Positions 36,143 through 46,200 of a stretch of DNA of 64,000 nt are shown here, in pieces (position 1 is the first letter of the stretch; each line of letters begins with the position of its first letter). This DNA comes from Planctomycetota bacterium (GTDB taxonomy: Bacteria > Planctomycetota > UBA1135). Below the pieces are notes generated by a model. The model made no database searches and was not told the DNA's origin. It saw nothing but the letters and a program-made list of their open reading frames with translations. Made by a program: the position numbers and the translations under genes. The DNA lies in the NCBI GenBank assembly GCA_008501825.1, contig QQUA01000004.1, positions 248,001-312,000 of the forward strand. Reading direction: 5' to 3'.

Positions 36143-38554
36143 TTACTTGACTCGTTGAAGTTCGATTTCGCTGAAGCCGACCGCGTCTCGACCTAAGGTT
36201 CTATTTCTAGAATCCAAAACCACCACCTTCAACAAGCGAATGCCTTTGGCTTTTTCCAGGCGAACCTCAGTTTTTCGATGAGGGTCGGGGTCCACGTCAA
36301 AATCGCCGATCTTTTCCCGATTGATCCACAACTGAAATTTGGCCGGCTGCGGGTCGTGCTGCCGGTTCAACATAGGATAAGCATGACTCAGCAATATCCG
36401 GTTGGCCCGAACCGGCTTACGGAAGTTCAATTGCAGCCACGGTTGGCGATCGTCCACCGCCGAATGCCAGCGGGTGCTGAAGCGGCCGTCGGCGATGCGG
36501 GCCGGCGCTTGGTGGTCGCCGTGAAAGCTGGAAGCGGACGCCTTCCAAATCCCGGCTTGGATGAGGTTGCGCTGCGCATCTTCGCCATAAGCCAAACGCT
36601 CCGGCTCCAAAACCTGCTCCACCTGAACCCGTAGAGGGGGCGATTCCACCACCCGCAGGCCGGAGGCGCCGGCATCCGGCGGCGGAAGGAAATGGAGCCT
36701 GGCAATGACCCGCCAAGTCCCCGGCCGGCGGAAGCGGTGCTGAACCGCAAGGCGATCGTCCTTCGACCAGGGTTCATCCGGATTCCGCACTTGACTCACC
36801 AAAAGCTCCGGAGCTCCCTGGCGGTTTTCGAACCAAGCCAAATACTCCAAGCGCGCCAGGTGGACTCCGCCCCCTTCTTCTTCCGGCCAAGCCATGCTTT
36901 GGATCACGGAAGGAGCCAATCCAGCGATCCACAGCACCATCGGCGTATCGCCGTCGGCGCGCAACCGAATGTTCGCTCCCTCTTCCCCGGCCAGGGTGTA
37001 ATGCTTTTTCGGTGGAGCCTTGATTTCCCCGGTGGAAGCAGCGGTAGCCCGCTTCAGGAACAGGAGAGCCAACAAGGTTTCCTGATCCCAAGTACCGAGG
37101 TCCCAAGAACCGACCGGCTTTTGTTGCGAAAGCAGATATTCGGCACCGTCGGCATACCAGCGCCGGCCGCCCACGATCGGAGCCTGCATCAAGCTTCCGA
37201 TCCGTTCGATGCCGTAAAGGAAATAGAAATGATGACCACCGGAACCGGGATTGGAAGTCCAACTCATGTTTTCTTCCACCCATCGCAACCCACTTTCGAT
37301 GGCCGCCTGCACCGGCCCGCGAAGATCTTTGGGCATGGCGGAGCCCAGACTTTGTTGCGCCAGCAAACAAATGCCGACCCCGGCGGTGGTCATGGATCCA
37401 GTCGCCCCTTGACCGATCCGATAACTGAAACCAACAGCCGCCTTTTCTCCGGTCAATCCTTTGCCTTTCGGTGGCAACACCCGGCATAAAAGGCTGCCCC
37501 GAACCAGAGAAACCCAATTGCGGAACGGCACTTTCAAACCGACTTGTTCGGCCGAATGAAAAGCCAGGGCGGCAAACACGGTGTTGGAAAGGTCCAATTC
37601 CAAAGAACCGTGATCGGGATGGCGAGGGTATCCGTACAAACCCTTACGATCTTGGATCTCCAACAGGTTCTTTAAAGCTTCCTGCAACCATTCCTTTTCC
37701 CCGTCGCCCAAGGCGGACAAAGCCAGGACCAAGCAGGCGGCGGAATAGGTGTAGGGCGGTAACGGTTGCCGGCGCAGCCATCGGAGAGCCATCTCTACCG
37801 CCGGGTGTTCCCGGGAAAGGCCACATTTCAACAAGGTATACAGGACGAAAGCGGTATAGCCGGAGTCATACACTTCATAGGGAGCCCAGGAACCGTCCAG
37901 CAATTGTTCCCGCAACATAAAATCCAAACCGCGATCGATGGCTTTTTGAATGGGAACCGGATCTACCGGTTTCCAGGCCTGCATCTGAAAAGACCATTGA
38001 CCTCCTTCATTGACCACTTTGACCAAAAGGTGATTGACCCCTTTCACCGCCGGCAAAACCAAGCTGTGGTCCTTCAAGTTCAAGGCCCGAGCAGCGCTTT
38101 TTCTCAACTGCAACTTTCCGTTCCACCACAATTCCACTGCATCATCGCTGCCTAAATAAAAAGTCAGCGAAGTCTCCTGCTTGCTGTGAAACTGGCGGTA
38201 GAGATAGACCGCCGCTTGGTTGATCCACGCCGGGTCCTCGGGCGGTCCGGTCAAATGATCTTGGAAATTGATCCGGCCGACGTCCAAGGCGACCGAGTTG
38301 GCCATCCCTCCGGCCAAGTCCCGCCACTGGATTTTGGCTTTGCCTTTGCCCTGGTGGTCGGCTTCGAAGTCGGGCCCTCCCGCCCGTCCGGCCAATAAAT
38401 AGCGCAATTCCTTTTCTGGAGAATGGGGCAACTCCACCTGCTTGGCTCCAGGCGGGTGGTGAAAAGGCCCGAGGACCTTCCAAGGGCTCCATTCCTGGGC
38501 GCATAGGGAGGATGTCAAGACGGCGGGAATGAACGCGCAAAGGACGGATTTCAT
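36143..38554 (-). CDS. Secreted alpha/alpha-toroid (prenyltransferase/squalene-cyclase-like) protein with discoidin-like end
   Basis: 803 residues. A signal peptide (MKSVLCAFIPAVLTSSLCAQ) leads to a jelly-roll/PA14-like domain (about 100-195, FYLGSDDAVELWWNGK), then prenyltransferase/squalene-oxidase-type repeats (about 200-520: GLDFMLREQLLDGSW, MALRWLRRQPLPPYTYSAACLVLAL, GLRWVEENMSW, GAEYLLSQQKPVGSW). No DDTAE cyclase or DxDD motif was seen, so the toroid is probably a binding or peptidase-inhibitor-like fold. The C-terminal about 130 residues (ASSFHGDHQAPARIADGRFSTRWHS) look like an F5/8 type C carbohydrate-binding domain. Role unknown; surface or periplasmic. Confidence 0.75.
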   Translation of the reverse strand: MKSVLCAFIPAVLTSSLCAQEWSPWKVLGPFHHPPGAKQVELPHSPEKELRYLLAGRAGGPDFEADHQGKGKAKIQWRDLAGGMANSVALDVGRINFQDHLTGPPEDPAWINQAAVYLYRQFHSKQETSLTFYLGSDDAVELWWNGKLQLRKSAARALNLKDHSLVLPAVKGVNHLLVKVVNEGGQWSFQMQAWKPVDPVPIQKAIDRGLDFMLREQLLDGSWAPYEVYDSGYTAFVLYTLLKCGLSREHPAVEMALRWLRRQPLPPYTYSAACLVLALSALGDGEKEWLQEALKNLLEIQDRKGLYGYPRHPDHGSLELDLSNTVFAALAFHSAEQVGLKVPFRNWVSLVRGSLLCRVLPPKGKGLTGEKAAVGFSYRIGQGATGSMTTAGVGICLLAQQSLGSAMPKDLRGPVQAAIESGLRWVEENMSWTSNPGSGGHHFYFLYGIERIGSLMQAPIVGGRRWYADGAEYLLSQQKPVGSWDLGTWDQETLLALLFLKRATAASTGEIKAPPKKHYTLAGEEGANIRLRADGDTPMVLWIAGLAPSVIQSMAWPEEEGGGVHLARLEYLAWFENRQGAPELLVSQVRNPDEPWSKDDRLAVQHRFRRPGTWRVIARLHFLPPPDAGASGLRVVESPPLRVQVEQVLEPERLAYGEDAQRNLIQAGIWKASASSFHGDHQAPARIADGRFSTRWHSAVDDRQPWLQLNFRKPVRANRILLSHAYPMLNRQHDPQPAKFQLWINREKIGDFDVDPDPHRKTEVRLEKAKGIRLLKVVVLDSRNRTLGRDAVGFSEIELQRVK

Positions 38555-38620
38555 GGCGTTAAGTCGGTTCGATTCCGATCCTAACGGCGAATCCGCCGTT
38601 GCAAAGGGGGAAGCCGCGAA

Positions 38621-39367
38621 TTACAGGTCGGCCAAGATTTGTTCCGCCGGCCCGGTCAAGGCAAGATTCACCCGCGAGGTGGCCGGAGTGGTTTCGGCGT
38701 TGATTTCCACCGTATAGGCGCCGTGAGTCGCGGCGGCATCGACCAAGGAGGCCGCCGGATACACCTGGGAAGCCGTGCCGATCACCACCATCAGGTCGCA
38801 AAGCACCGCCTGTTGCGCCGCTTGGAGAGCCGCCGAGGGAATGGCTTCTCCGAACCAGACCACCCCGGGCCGCAACAGGCCCCGGCAATAAGGACAGCGA
38901 GGCGGCATTTCCGGTAGAGGTTCGCGCCGGTCTTCCCAACTGGAGGGCGCGTCCCGACAAGCCTCCGCGCATTGCATCTCCCAAAGAGAACCATGGAAGC
39001 GAACCACGTTGCGGGTGCCGGCGGCTTCATGCAAACCGTCGACGTTCTGGGTGATGCAAGTGAATTCCGGCTGCCTTCGACTCCAGGCCGCTACCGCGAG
39101 GTGAGCCGGGTTCGGGTGACACTGGGAAACCAGCTCCCGCCTCCAGGCATAGAACTCCCACACCAGTTGGGGATCCTGCCGGAAGGCTTCCGGAGTCGCC
39201 AAGTCGGTGGCTCGATATTGGCGCCACAAGCCGCCTTCTCCCCGGAAAGTTGGAACCCCCGAAGCAGCGGATATGCCGGCACCGGTAACGACCGTCAGCT
39301 TTCGAGAACGAGCGAGCCGGGACTTCAGCTCGCCCACCGCTTCCTGCCAAGGGGGATTGGGGGTCAT
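38621..39367 (-). CDS. cobB: Sir2 family NAD-dependent protein deacylase
   Basis: 248 residues from the ATG at 39367; a TTG at 39379 is also in frame. Motifs: GAGISAASGVPTFRG (29-43), TQNVDGLH (106-113), catalytic His125 in RFHGS, and four zinc-type cysteines at 133, 137, 158 and 161. Tyr73 and Arg76 in YAWRR match the YxxR signature of class III sirtuins (CobB/SIRT5), which also remove succinyl and related acyl groups. It acts in the cytoplasm on acyl-lysine. The next gene downstream starts 66 bp after its stop; an upstream hairpin may cover its ribosome-binding site. Confidence 0.93.
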   Translation of the reverse strand: MTPNPPWQEAVGELKSRLARSRKLTVVTGAGISAASGVPTFRGEGGLWRQYRATDLATPEAFRQDPQLVWEFYAWRRELVSQCHPNPAHLAVAAWSRRQPEFTCITQNVDGLHEAAGTRNVVRFHGSLWEMQCAEACRDAPSSWEDRREPLPEMPPRCPYCRGLLRPGVVWFGEAIPSAALQAAQQAVLCDLMVVIGTASQVYPAASLVDAAATHGAYTVEINAETTPATSRVNLALTGPAEQILADL

Positions 39368-39370
39368 GGA

Positions 39371-39414
39371 CTCCGACAATTATCGGAGATCCCCCTGCCT
39401 TGTTTTCAAGGCAG
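39371..39414 (-). promoter_or_regulatory. Two hairpins in the cobB leader, one over the putative ribosome-binding site
   Basis: On the minus strand CTGCCTTG/CAAGGCAG (39395-39402 with 39407-39414, AAAA loop) is followed by CTCCGA/TCGGAG (39371-39376 with 39383-39388). The latter contains GGAG 3 nt before the cobB ATG. The first hairpin may end the upstream lipoprotein message; the second could limit translation. Confidence 0.35.
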
Positions 39415-39431
39415 TCGAAGAATCCTGCCCT

Positions 39432-42400
39432 TTACCAGACGAAAGGCAGCTTCATGTAGTCCAGAGTCGGCCGCGGACTGTTCAAACTCAAGCCACCTTC
39501 ATCGGCATTGATTTCGAAACCGACCCGGTAACGAATGAAGCGCTTGCCCAGCAATTGGCTGAGGTCGGAAGTCCATTGCGAAGGCCCGGGCACCGGGGTT
39601 CCCGGTTCGTTACTACCCGGAGCCGATTCATCGGCACCCTGAAACTCGAAAGTCACCTCGGTGCTGGACGGGAGATAATCCTTCAAGCCGCTGGTATCCA
39701 AGCGGAAGAACTTGGCCGCAACCGACCATTGCGGGTGGTTCCCGTTCAACGCGGAAATCAAGGGACCGTCGCTGGCGGCCGTAGTCAGCGTCAACACGTC
39801 CGTTCCCCGGTTGTAAACCGCATCCACAATTTGGAAGCCGGTTTCGTTCGGAGAGTCATCGGGCAACAAGTCGTAACCGTTCAACAGCTCGGGACGGCGC
39901 AAGAAGGCGGGAGCGAAGTAACTGGATGCCCCTGCCAAGGTCATTTGGTTGCTCTGCCAATCGGCCACTGCGGTGGAGCCTGCGGCGACGGCAGTTTGCC
40001 GGTCGACTTGGAAGTTGGTGGTTTCCACCAATCCGGTGCCATCGACGCCCAAGAACTGAACTAAAGCTGCGTTGGCGTAATCGGGATAGTTGTCGTTGCC
40101 GTTATCCGGATCCAGGCGCTGATACGCCAATCCGGAATCGATCCAACGGCTCTGCAACTGAGAACCGGAAGCAAAGAAGGGCACCAACAGATAGGGCTTG
40201 GGAGAAGCGAAGATGGACAACACTTCTTCCATGCGGTCGGCGTCCATGACTCCTCCGCTGTCGACGTATTGATCCACCAACTGATCGAAGTCGTTGGTGG
40301 TACTGAACAACAGGTCGGTGGCAGGATTCGGAACGTGAATTTGCAAGACCCCGGAAGCTCCCGCTCCCCCACGGCCGATCATGAAGTCGCCGTTGCCGTC
40401 CAATTTGATGCCGTCGGAAGCCCGAGAAAGGCGACTGGCGCACCAACCGCGGCGGCCGCCAATGCCACGAATCAAGTCCAAATGAGTGGTTTGATCCTGA
40501 ATGGTGTTTACCAACTCGGCGAAGTTGGTCACCCCGTCGACGGTCACCCGGCTTAAGTCCAGGGCGGTGGCACTGTGCAGAACCACGTGCCCTCCGGAGC
40601 CCCCGCCGGAGCCGGAAATTTGCCAATAAGTGAAGCTCACCGACTCGCCGCCGTAACCGACGCCGCCGTTGGCTCGGATCATGGCATTGGGTCCGATGGA
40701 AATGGTCCCGATCGCCATGATCAGCAGTTGTCCGCCACCGCCGGCACCGGGAGCGCCTTTGCGGTAGTACTGGGTATAGGTTTGGAACGGACGGTCGGGA
40801 TAAAAGTCGTTGATCGGATCGATGCCGGCAAAGCCGTCGATGTCCTGCCGGGTGATGATCTGAGAATCGCCTCCAGCTCCGCCACCGGCACCGGCCCAGG
40901 GAGCCAGCAATTCCCCAACCAGGAATTCACCGGTAGCCGGGTTGAAGCGGCTTCCCCAGAAATCGTTGGCGGTCAAACCATCGCCGGAAAAGATCGACGG
41001 CCCGGCGGCACCACCGTCAGGACCGTTGGTCGGATGCCCCTCGTCCCAATCGGGACAACCGGGAGCATCGCAGGGCGGATCGATGCGGGGAAAGTCCCCG
41101 CCCAAATTGCGGTCACCGTCCCAAGCCACCGTGTCCACGGTCATGTCTTCCATGCCGTAGGCACCGTGGGGATCGGAATAAGTCTCGCCGTTTTCCAGGA
41201 AGAAATTGGACTCGAAAGAACTACCGCGCAAGCCGGCTTCCGCGCCGAGGATGCCGCTGGCCGGATTGAAAGGATGTTCGGTGGCATCGTGGTCCGGCCC
41301 TTCATCGTCGAGACCGTCGGGAACTTCCGGCGTGGTCTTGTCCCACTTGGTCCAAACCACCGAGTCGTTGGCCACCAAAGCAAAGTTGCCGCCGCCGCCA
41401 CCGCCGGCGACCATGCGGATACATTCCAAATCGCCGGAGCCGCCGTTGTTCGCTTGCTGATAGCAACCCTCGCCACCTTGACCGCCGGCGGCTTCCAATT
41501 GGAAGGCACCGTATCCGGTTTGCCCTCGAGGCGTCTCCCGATCGGTAATCCAGGAAGAAGTTCCGCCGTCACCGCCGCCGCATTCTCCCAAAGAACCGCC
41601 TTCGGGAAACTGCGGTGAATTCAAAGAAGTCGGCCAATGAGAATGGTTGCCGCTGACGTCCAACTCGCCGTCCAAAGTGACGTCGCCGGTGGCGTAAATC
41701 ACTAAAGGATTGCGACCGCGACCGCGCAGCGTGGAACCTTCGGCCAAGTGAAACTCATCGACGTAGAGGACGCCGTTGTTGACCACGAACACTCGTCCGT
41801 TGGAATCGGAAAAAAGAGTTTGGCCGTCGGTAAAAATTTCGGTGTAAGGAAGGTCCAGATAGAAATCGGCTTCCGGAGGTACGAACTGACCGGGGAAATC
41901 GAAACTGGCAAAGGCCCGGCCGTCTTTGATTTCGGCCGGCGGAAGCGAAAGGCCGGCGTCGGCGTCCACGTAGGTTGCATTGAGAAATTCATCGCGGAAC
42001 TCATCCACCGTCGGATCGCTTTCCTGCCAACTCGGGTCTTGATACAACTCGGCCAAAGTTGGGGTCCGGTGATCGGACCAAATACTGTCCACCAAATTGC
42101 GCTGACCGACGATATCGGTGAATTGACTCCGCATGACCAAGCGCAAATAGCGGTCCGGCGGCAAAATCCCGGCAACCTGGAATAAAACCTTGGCTCCGGT
42201 TTCAGTACAGTTTTCCGCCAAGACCAAAGTTCCCGGTACCAAGTTCGTGTCCGGGAAATCGGAAGGCTGAGGATTGGGTCCGATGTTGGTCGCGGTATCT
42301 CCGGAATAAAGCAGAAAGACGTTGCTGTTATTGAGATTCAACGCCCGGCCGTCGATGGCTTGATCAAAGAAGATTTCGATGGCCCCCTCGCCATCGGTAA

Positions 42401-42989
42401 AGAGATTCAGACCATCAGGATAAATAACGTCGGAAATGGCCGGAGGCTGATTGCTGGAATCCAAGAACAGGATTTCCGACGGAGGAATGGGAGTCCGGAA
42501 TTGAACCGTAGTTCCTTCCGCCAAGGCATGTCCGGAAGTATCCCGCAAAACGGTGGCGCCAAAAGTTTCGGTAGTCGGCAAACTGATCTCGTATTGGTAC
42601 CCCCCAGGAGCCAATCCGCCGTTGTCGTTTTCTTCATTGGTGGGACAAGCCGGCCGGAACAGCAATACCGTGTTCCCGCTTCCCACTTCGAATTGGAAAG
42701 ATCCGGTCACCGGCCGCCCGATGATTCGACTGTCCACCGGACGAATCAAAACCGAACCGAAAGAAACGGAGTTCGGATCCACCGGATGGTTGAACACCAT
42801 GCGGATGCTGCGGTTCAACTCCCAAACCGCTCCTTCGGTCAAGTTCAGGCTCAACAACTCGAATCGGCCGGCGGTTTTGGCTTCCGATTGACTGAGACTT
42901 CCGCCTCCGCCGAAGCAGCCGGGAAGGACTAGACCTAGGGCCACGAGAATGGTGGGAGTGAATCGGCGCGGATTCATGCGTGTGACCAT
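39432..42989 (-). CDS. Giant lipoprotein A with Ig-like domains and glycine-rich core (tandem paralogue)
   Basis: About 1,185 residues from the ATG at 42989; an ATG four codons on (42977) is an alternative. The lipobox LVLPGC is followed by GGGG. Near the N-terminus is a bacterial Ig-like (Big_5-type) region (VWELNRSIRMVFNHPVDPNSVS) and a second one around residue 200. The centre (about 430-780) alternates short strands with Gly-rich runs (GECGGGDGGTSS, AGGGGGGNFALV), then beta-rich domains up to the final LPFVW. No enzyme motif was found. It is a close paralogue of the gene at 43299-46838: the block around DVSGNHSHWPTSLNSPQFPE is nearly the same in both. Likely an outer-surface structural or adhesive protein. 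Confidence 0.72.
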   Translation of the reverse strand: MVTRMNPRRFTPTILVALGLVLPGCFGGGGSLSQSEAKTAGRFELLSLNLTEGAVWELNRSIRMVFNHPVDPNSVSFGSVLIRPVDSRIIGRPVTGSFQFEVGSGNTVLLFRPACPTNEENDNGGLAPGGYQYEISLPTTETFGATVLRDTSGHALAEGTTVQFRTPIPPSEILFLDSSNQPPAISDVIYPDGLNLFTDGEGAIEIFFDQAIDGRALNLNNSNVFLLYSGDTATNIGPNPQPSDFPDTNLVPGTLVLAENCTETGAKVLFQVAGILPPDRYLRLVMRSQFTDIVGQRNLVDSIWSDHRTPTLAELYQDPSWQESDPTVDEFRDEFLNATYVDADAGLSLPPAEIKDGRAFASFDFPGQFVPPEADFYLDLPYTEIFTDGQTLFSDSNGRVFVVNNGVLYVDEFHLAEGSTLRGRGRNPLVIYATGDVTLDGELDVSGNHSHWPTSLNSPQFPEGGSLGECGGGDGGTSSWITDRETPRGQTGYGAFQLEAAGGQGGEGCYQQANNGGSGDLECIRMVAGGGGGGNFALVANDSVVWTKWDKTTPEVPDGLDDEGPDHDATEHPFNPASGILGAEAGLRGSSFESNFFLENGETYSDPHGAYGMEDMTVDTVAWDGDRNLGGDFPRIDPPCDAPGCPDWDEGHPTNGPDGGAAGPSIFSGDGLTANDFWGSRFNPATGEFLVGELLAPWAGAGGGAGGDSQIITRQDIDGFAGIDPINDFYPDRPFQTYTQYYRKGAPGAGGGGQLLIMAIGTISIGPNAMIRANGGVGYGGESVSFTYWQISGSGGGSGGHVVLHSATALDLSRVTVDGVTNFAELVNTIQDQTTHLDLIRGIGGRRGWCASRLSRASDGIKLDGNGDFMIGRGGAGASGVLQIHVPNPATDLLFSTTNDFDQLVDQYVDSGGVMDADRMEEVLSIFASPKPYLLVPFFASGSQLQSRWIDSGLAYQRLDPDNGNDNYPDYANAALVQFLGVDGTGLVETTNFQVDRQTAVAAGSTAVADWQSNQMTLAGASSYFAPAFLRRPELLNGYDLLPDDSPNETGFQIVDAVYNRGTDVLTLTTAASDGPLISALNGNHPQWSVAAKFFRLDTSGLKDYLPSSTEVTFEFQGADESAPGSNEPGTPVPGPSQWTSDLSQLLGKRFIRYRVGFEINADEGGLSLNSPRPTLDYMKLPFVW

Positions 42990-43240
42990 GACAGGAGGCC
43001 GCAGGGGGGCTGCGGCGAAGAGGGACCAGACCGGCCAAGGAGGCCGGCATGCGGAATGGGGCAATTCCTGTACCAGGCAGGATACCCGAGATCTCCAACT
43101 CTTTGGGGCTGTTGCGCTCTGACAGTTCGAAATCGCACAGTCAGTTTCTGGCCAATTTTCCGTCACTAGAGACCCTTGCGTTTCCCAATTCCCCGATCTC
43201 CAGCTCTGGTCTGCCCTGAATGAAAAACCCTGCGGCGGCA

Positions 43241-43278
43241 AAAGCAGACGCCGCCGAATCGCTGGACTCGGCGGCGTC
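43241..43278 (-). terminator. Intrinsic terminator of lipoprotein B gene
   Basis: On the minus strand GACGCCGCCGA/TCGGCGGCGTC (43268-43278 with 43247-43257) is a perfect 11-bp stem with a 10-nt loop, followed by TGCTTTTG. It lies 21 bp after the stop. The rest of the 309-bp gap (42990-43298) shows no gene; it should hold the promoter of lipoprotein A. Confidence 0.65.
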
Positions 43279-43298
43279 GGACCGGAAAGAAAGCCGGC

Positions 43299-46200
43299 TT
43301 ACCAGACGAAAGGCAGCTTGAAGTAATCCAGAACCGGTCGCGGGCTGTTCAAAGTGAGCCCGGAACGATTGGCATCGATGTCGAAGCTGAGGCGGTAGCG
43401 AATGAAGCGCTTGCCTTGCAACTGGCTCAAGTCGGAAGTCCACGAGTAAGTTCCGGGCAGGATGGTCCCAGGTTCATTCGAACCGGGGAAGGATTCATCG
43501 GCACCCTGGAACTCCACCTGAATCGAAGAGGTGTTCGGCAGCCCGTCTTTAATCCCGGAAGTATTGACCCGCATGAACTTCGGCCGAATCGCCCAGGTCG
43601 GGTTACCGGGGTTGGTCACCATGGCGCCGTCGATGGCGCTGCTTTGCAACACCATGAGATCGGAAGTCCGGCTGTAGCTGGCTTCGACGATTTCAAAACC
43701 GGTGAGCTGATCTTCATCCGGGAAGATGTCGTAGCCGAGCAACAATTCCGGATGCCGCAAGAACGAAGCCGGGAACAAAGCCGAAGCACTGGGAATGCTC
43801 AGTTCAAAACCGGCGAAGGAAGCCTGGCTCAAATCGGCGCTGACCAGCGGCGCCAATTTGGTCATCCGCTGTTGCGTAGTGCCGACCAAACCAGTGCCGG
43901 TATCGATGCCGTCGAACATGACCATGCCAGCATCGGCGAAGTCCGGGTAGTTGTCGTTCAAGTTATCCGGATCCAGACGCAGATAAGCCAGACCGGTATC
44001 GATCCATTTGCTTTGGAACTGGGAACCGGCGGAGAAGAACGGCACCAAGACGTAAGGTTCCGGCGAGCAGTACAAACCCATCACCGCTTCCAAACGATCC
44101 AAGTTCAGCGGGCCGCCGCCGGGCTGGATGAAGGAAGCAATGGTGTTCTTGTAGTTGTTGTGGAACTTGATGTTGTCTTCCGGGCTCGGCACGTGGAATT
44201 GAATCACGCCGTTGCCGCCGGCACCGCCCCGGCCGATCATCAGGTCAGGGTTGCCGTCCTTGTTGTTGTTCGACCGAGTCCCGTCGCTCAAGCACCAACC
44301 GCGGCGACCGCCGAAGGCCTGGAACATATCCTTGTGATCTTCCGGACGATCTTGGATCAGTTCCAAAAGTTCTTGCACCGACGGATTGGACGGAAGGTCG
44401 AGGAAAATCGGCGACAGGTCGATTTCGGTCGCACTGTGAATCACGACGTGGCCACCGGAACCGCCACCGGAACCGGAAGTCTGGTGGTAGGTGTAGATGA
44501 TCGACTCGCCGCCGTGGCCGATCCCGCCTTTGGATTTCACTTCCGCGTTATTGCCGAACTTGATCTTGCCGATGGCCATGATCAGCAACTGACCGCCGCC
44601 GGCGCCACCGGGGGCACCCTTGTAGTACCAAGCCGTGTTGGTCAAGAAAGGACGGTCCGGGAAGAAGTTCACCAGCGGGTCCACACCGCCAATGCCGTCC
44701 AAATCCAAGCGGGTAATGCGCTGGGTATCGCCGCTACCGCCGCCGCCGGAACCGGCCCAGGGAGTCAACAACTCGCCGATGGTGAATTCGCCGCTGGAGG
44801 GATCGAATCGGCGGCCCCAGAAATCGTTTTCCGTGGTGCCGTCGGCGGAGAAGATCGAAGGTCCGGCGGCGCCGCCGTCAGGACCGTCGGTCGGGTGGCC
44901 CGGTTCCCAGTCGGGACAACCCGGCGCATCGCAGGGCGGGTCCAATTGGGCGGTCGGGTTGCCGGTGTTGGAGCCGTCGTTGGCCACCGTGTCCACCGAC
45001 TGGTCTTCCATGCCGAACACCCCTTGCTGGTTTTGCCCGGTCCCCGGAGGCACGAAGTTGGCCGATTCGAAGGAGCTGCCGCGCAGGCCGGCCTCACCGC
45101 CGGGAATGTCTTCCGGCAGATAGAAGGGATGGCGCACCGGATCGTGGTCCGGACCGGCGTTTTCAAAGCCGTCCGGGTTTTCCTCGCCCACCCACTTGGT
45201 CCAGACAATGGCTTCCGGAGGGGTCTTGGCGAAAGTTCCGCCGCCACCGCCGCCGGCGGCGAGACGCATGCCTTGGAGCAAGTACGAACCGCTGTGGCCG
45301 TTGGACTGCTGGAAGCCGCCTTCTCCGCCCTGGCCGCCGGTCCCGACGCCGAAAGCGCCGACCCCGGATTCAGCCCGCAAAGTTTCTTTCAGGCCTTCCT
45401 GGGAGGAGGTTCCGCCGTCACCGCCGCCACATTCCCCGATCGCTCCGCCTTCCGGGAATTGAGGCGAATTCAATGAAGTCGGCCAGTGAGAGTTGTTGCC
45501 GCTGACATCCAACTCGCCGTTGATGGTGACCGTTCCGGTGGCGTAGATGATGAGCGGGTTGCGGCCGCGGCCACGCAAGGTGGAGTTGTTATCGATGGTG
45601 AAGTCATCGCAATACAACACGCCGTTGCTGACCACGAAGGTCCGGTTGTTGGTATCGGAAAAAATGGTCTGACCGTCGGTGAAGATCTCGGCGTAGGAAT
45701 CGGCGAAATACAAATCAGACTCCGGCGACACGAATTGGCCGGGGAAATCGAAACTGGCGGTCATGGCGCCATCGCTCATCGTTGCCTGGGGCAACGGCAA
45801 TTCGGCGTCAGGATCGATCCACTGAGTGTTGTCAAAAGAGTCGCGGAACTCGTCCACCGTCTCATCGCCTGCACTCCAACTGGGATCGTTGTAGAGATCG
45901 GCCAAGGTCGGAGTGACGTAATCGGGCCATTCCACCCGAGCCAAGTTGGTCTGACCGACGATGTCCCGGAAGGTGTTTTGCATCACCAAGCGCAGATAGC
46001 GATCCGGGGGCAACAAGCCGGCCACTTGGAAGTAGACCGTGGCTCCGGTCTCGGTGCAGTTCTCCACCAGCAATAACTCGCCGGGCAGGCGATTGGTTTC
46101 CGGGAAGTCGGAGGGCTGGGGATTCGGGCCGATGTTGGCCGCGGTGTCGCTGGAGAACAGGATGTATAGGTTGGTGTTGTTCAGGTTCAGGGACCGGCCG

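Noticed and set aside
43416-45476. Plus-strand frame of 686 codons
   Set aside because: Antisense to lipoprotein B, with a Val/Gln/Ala/Arg-biased composition and no motif.
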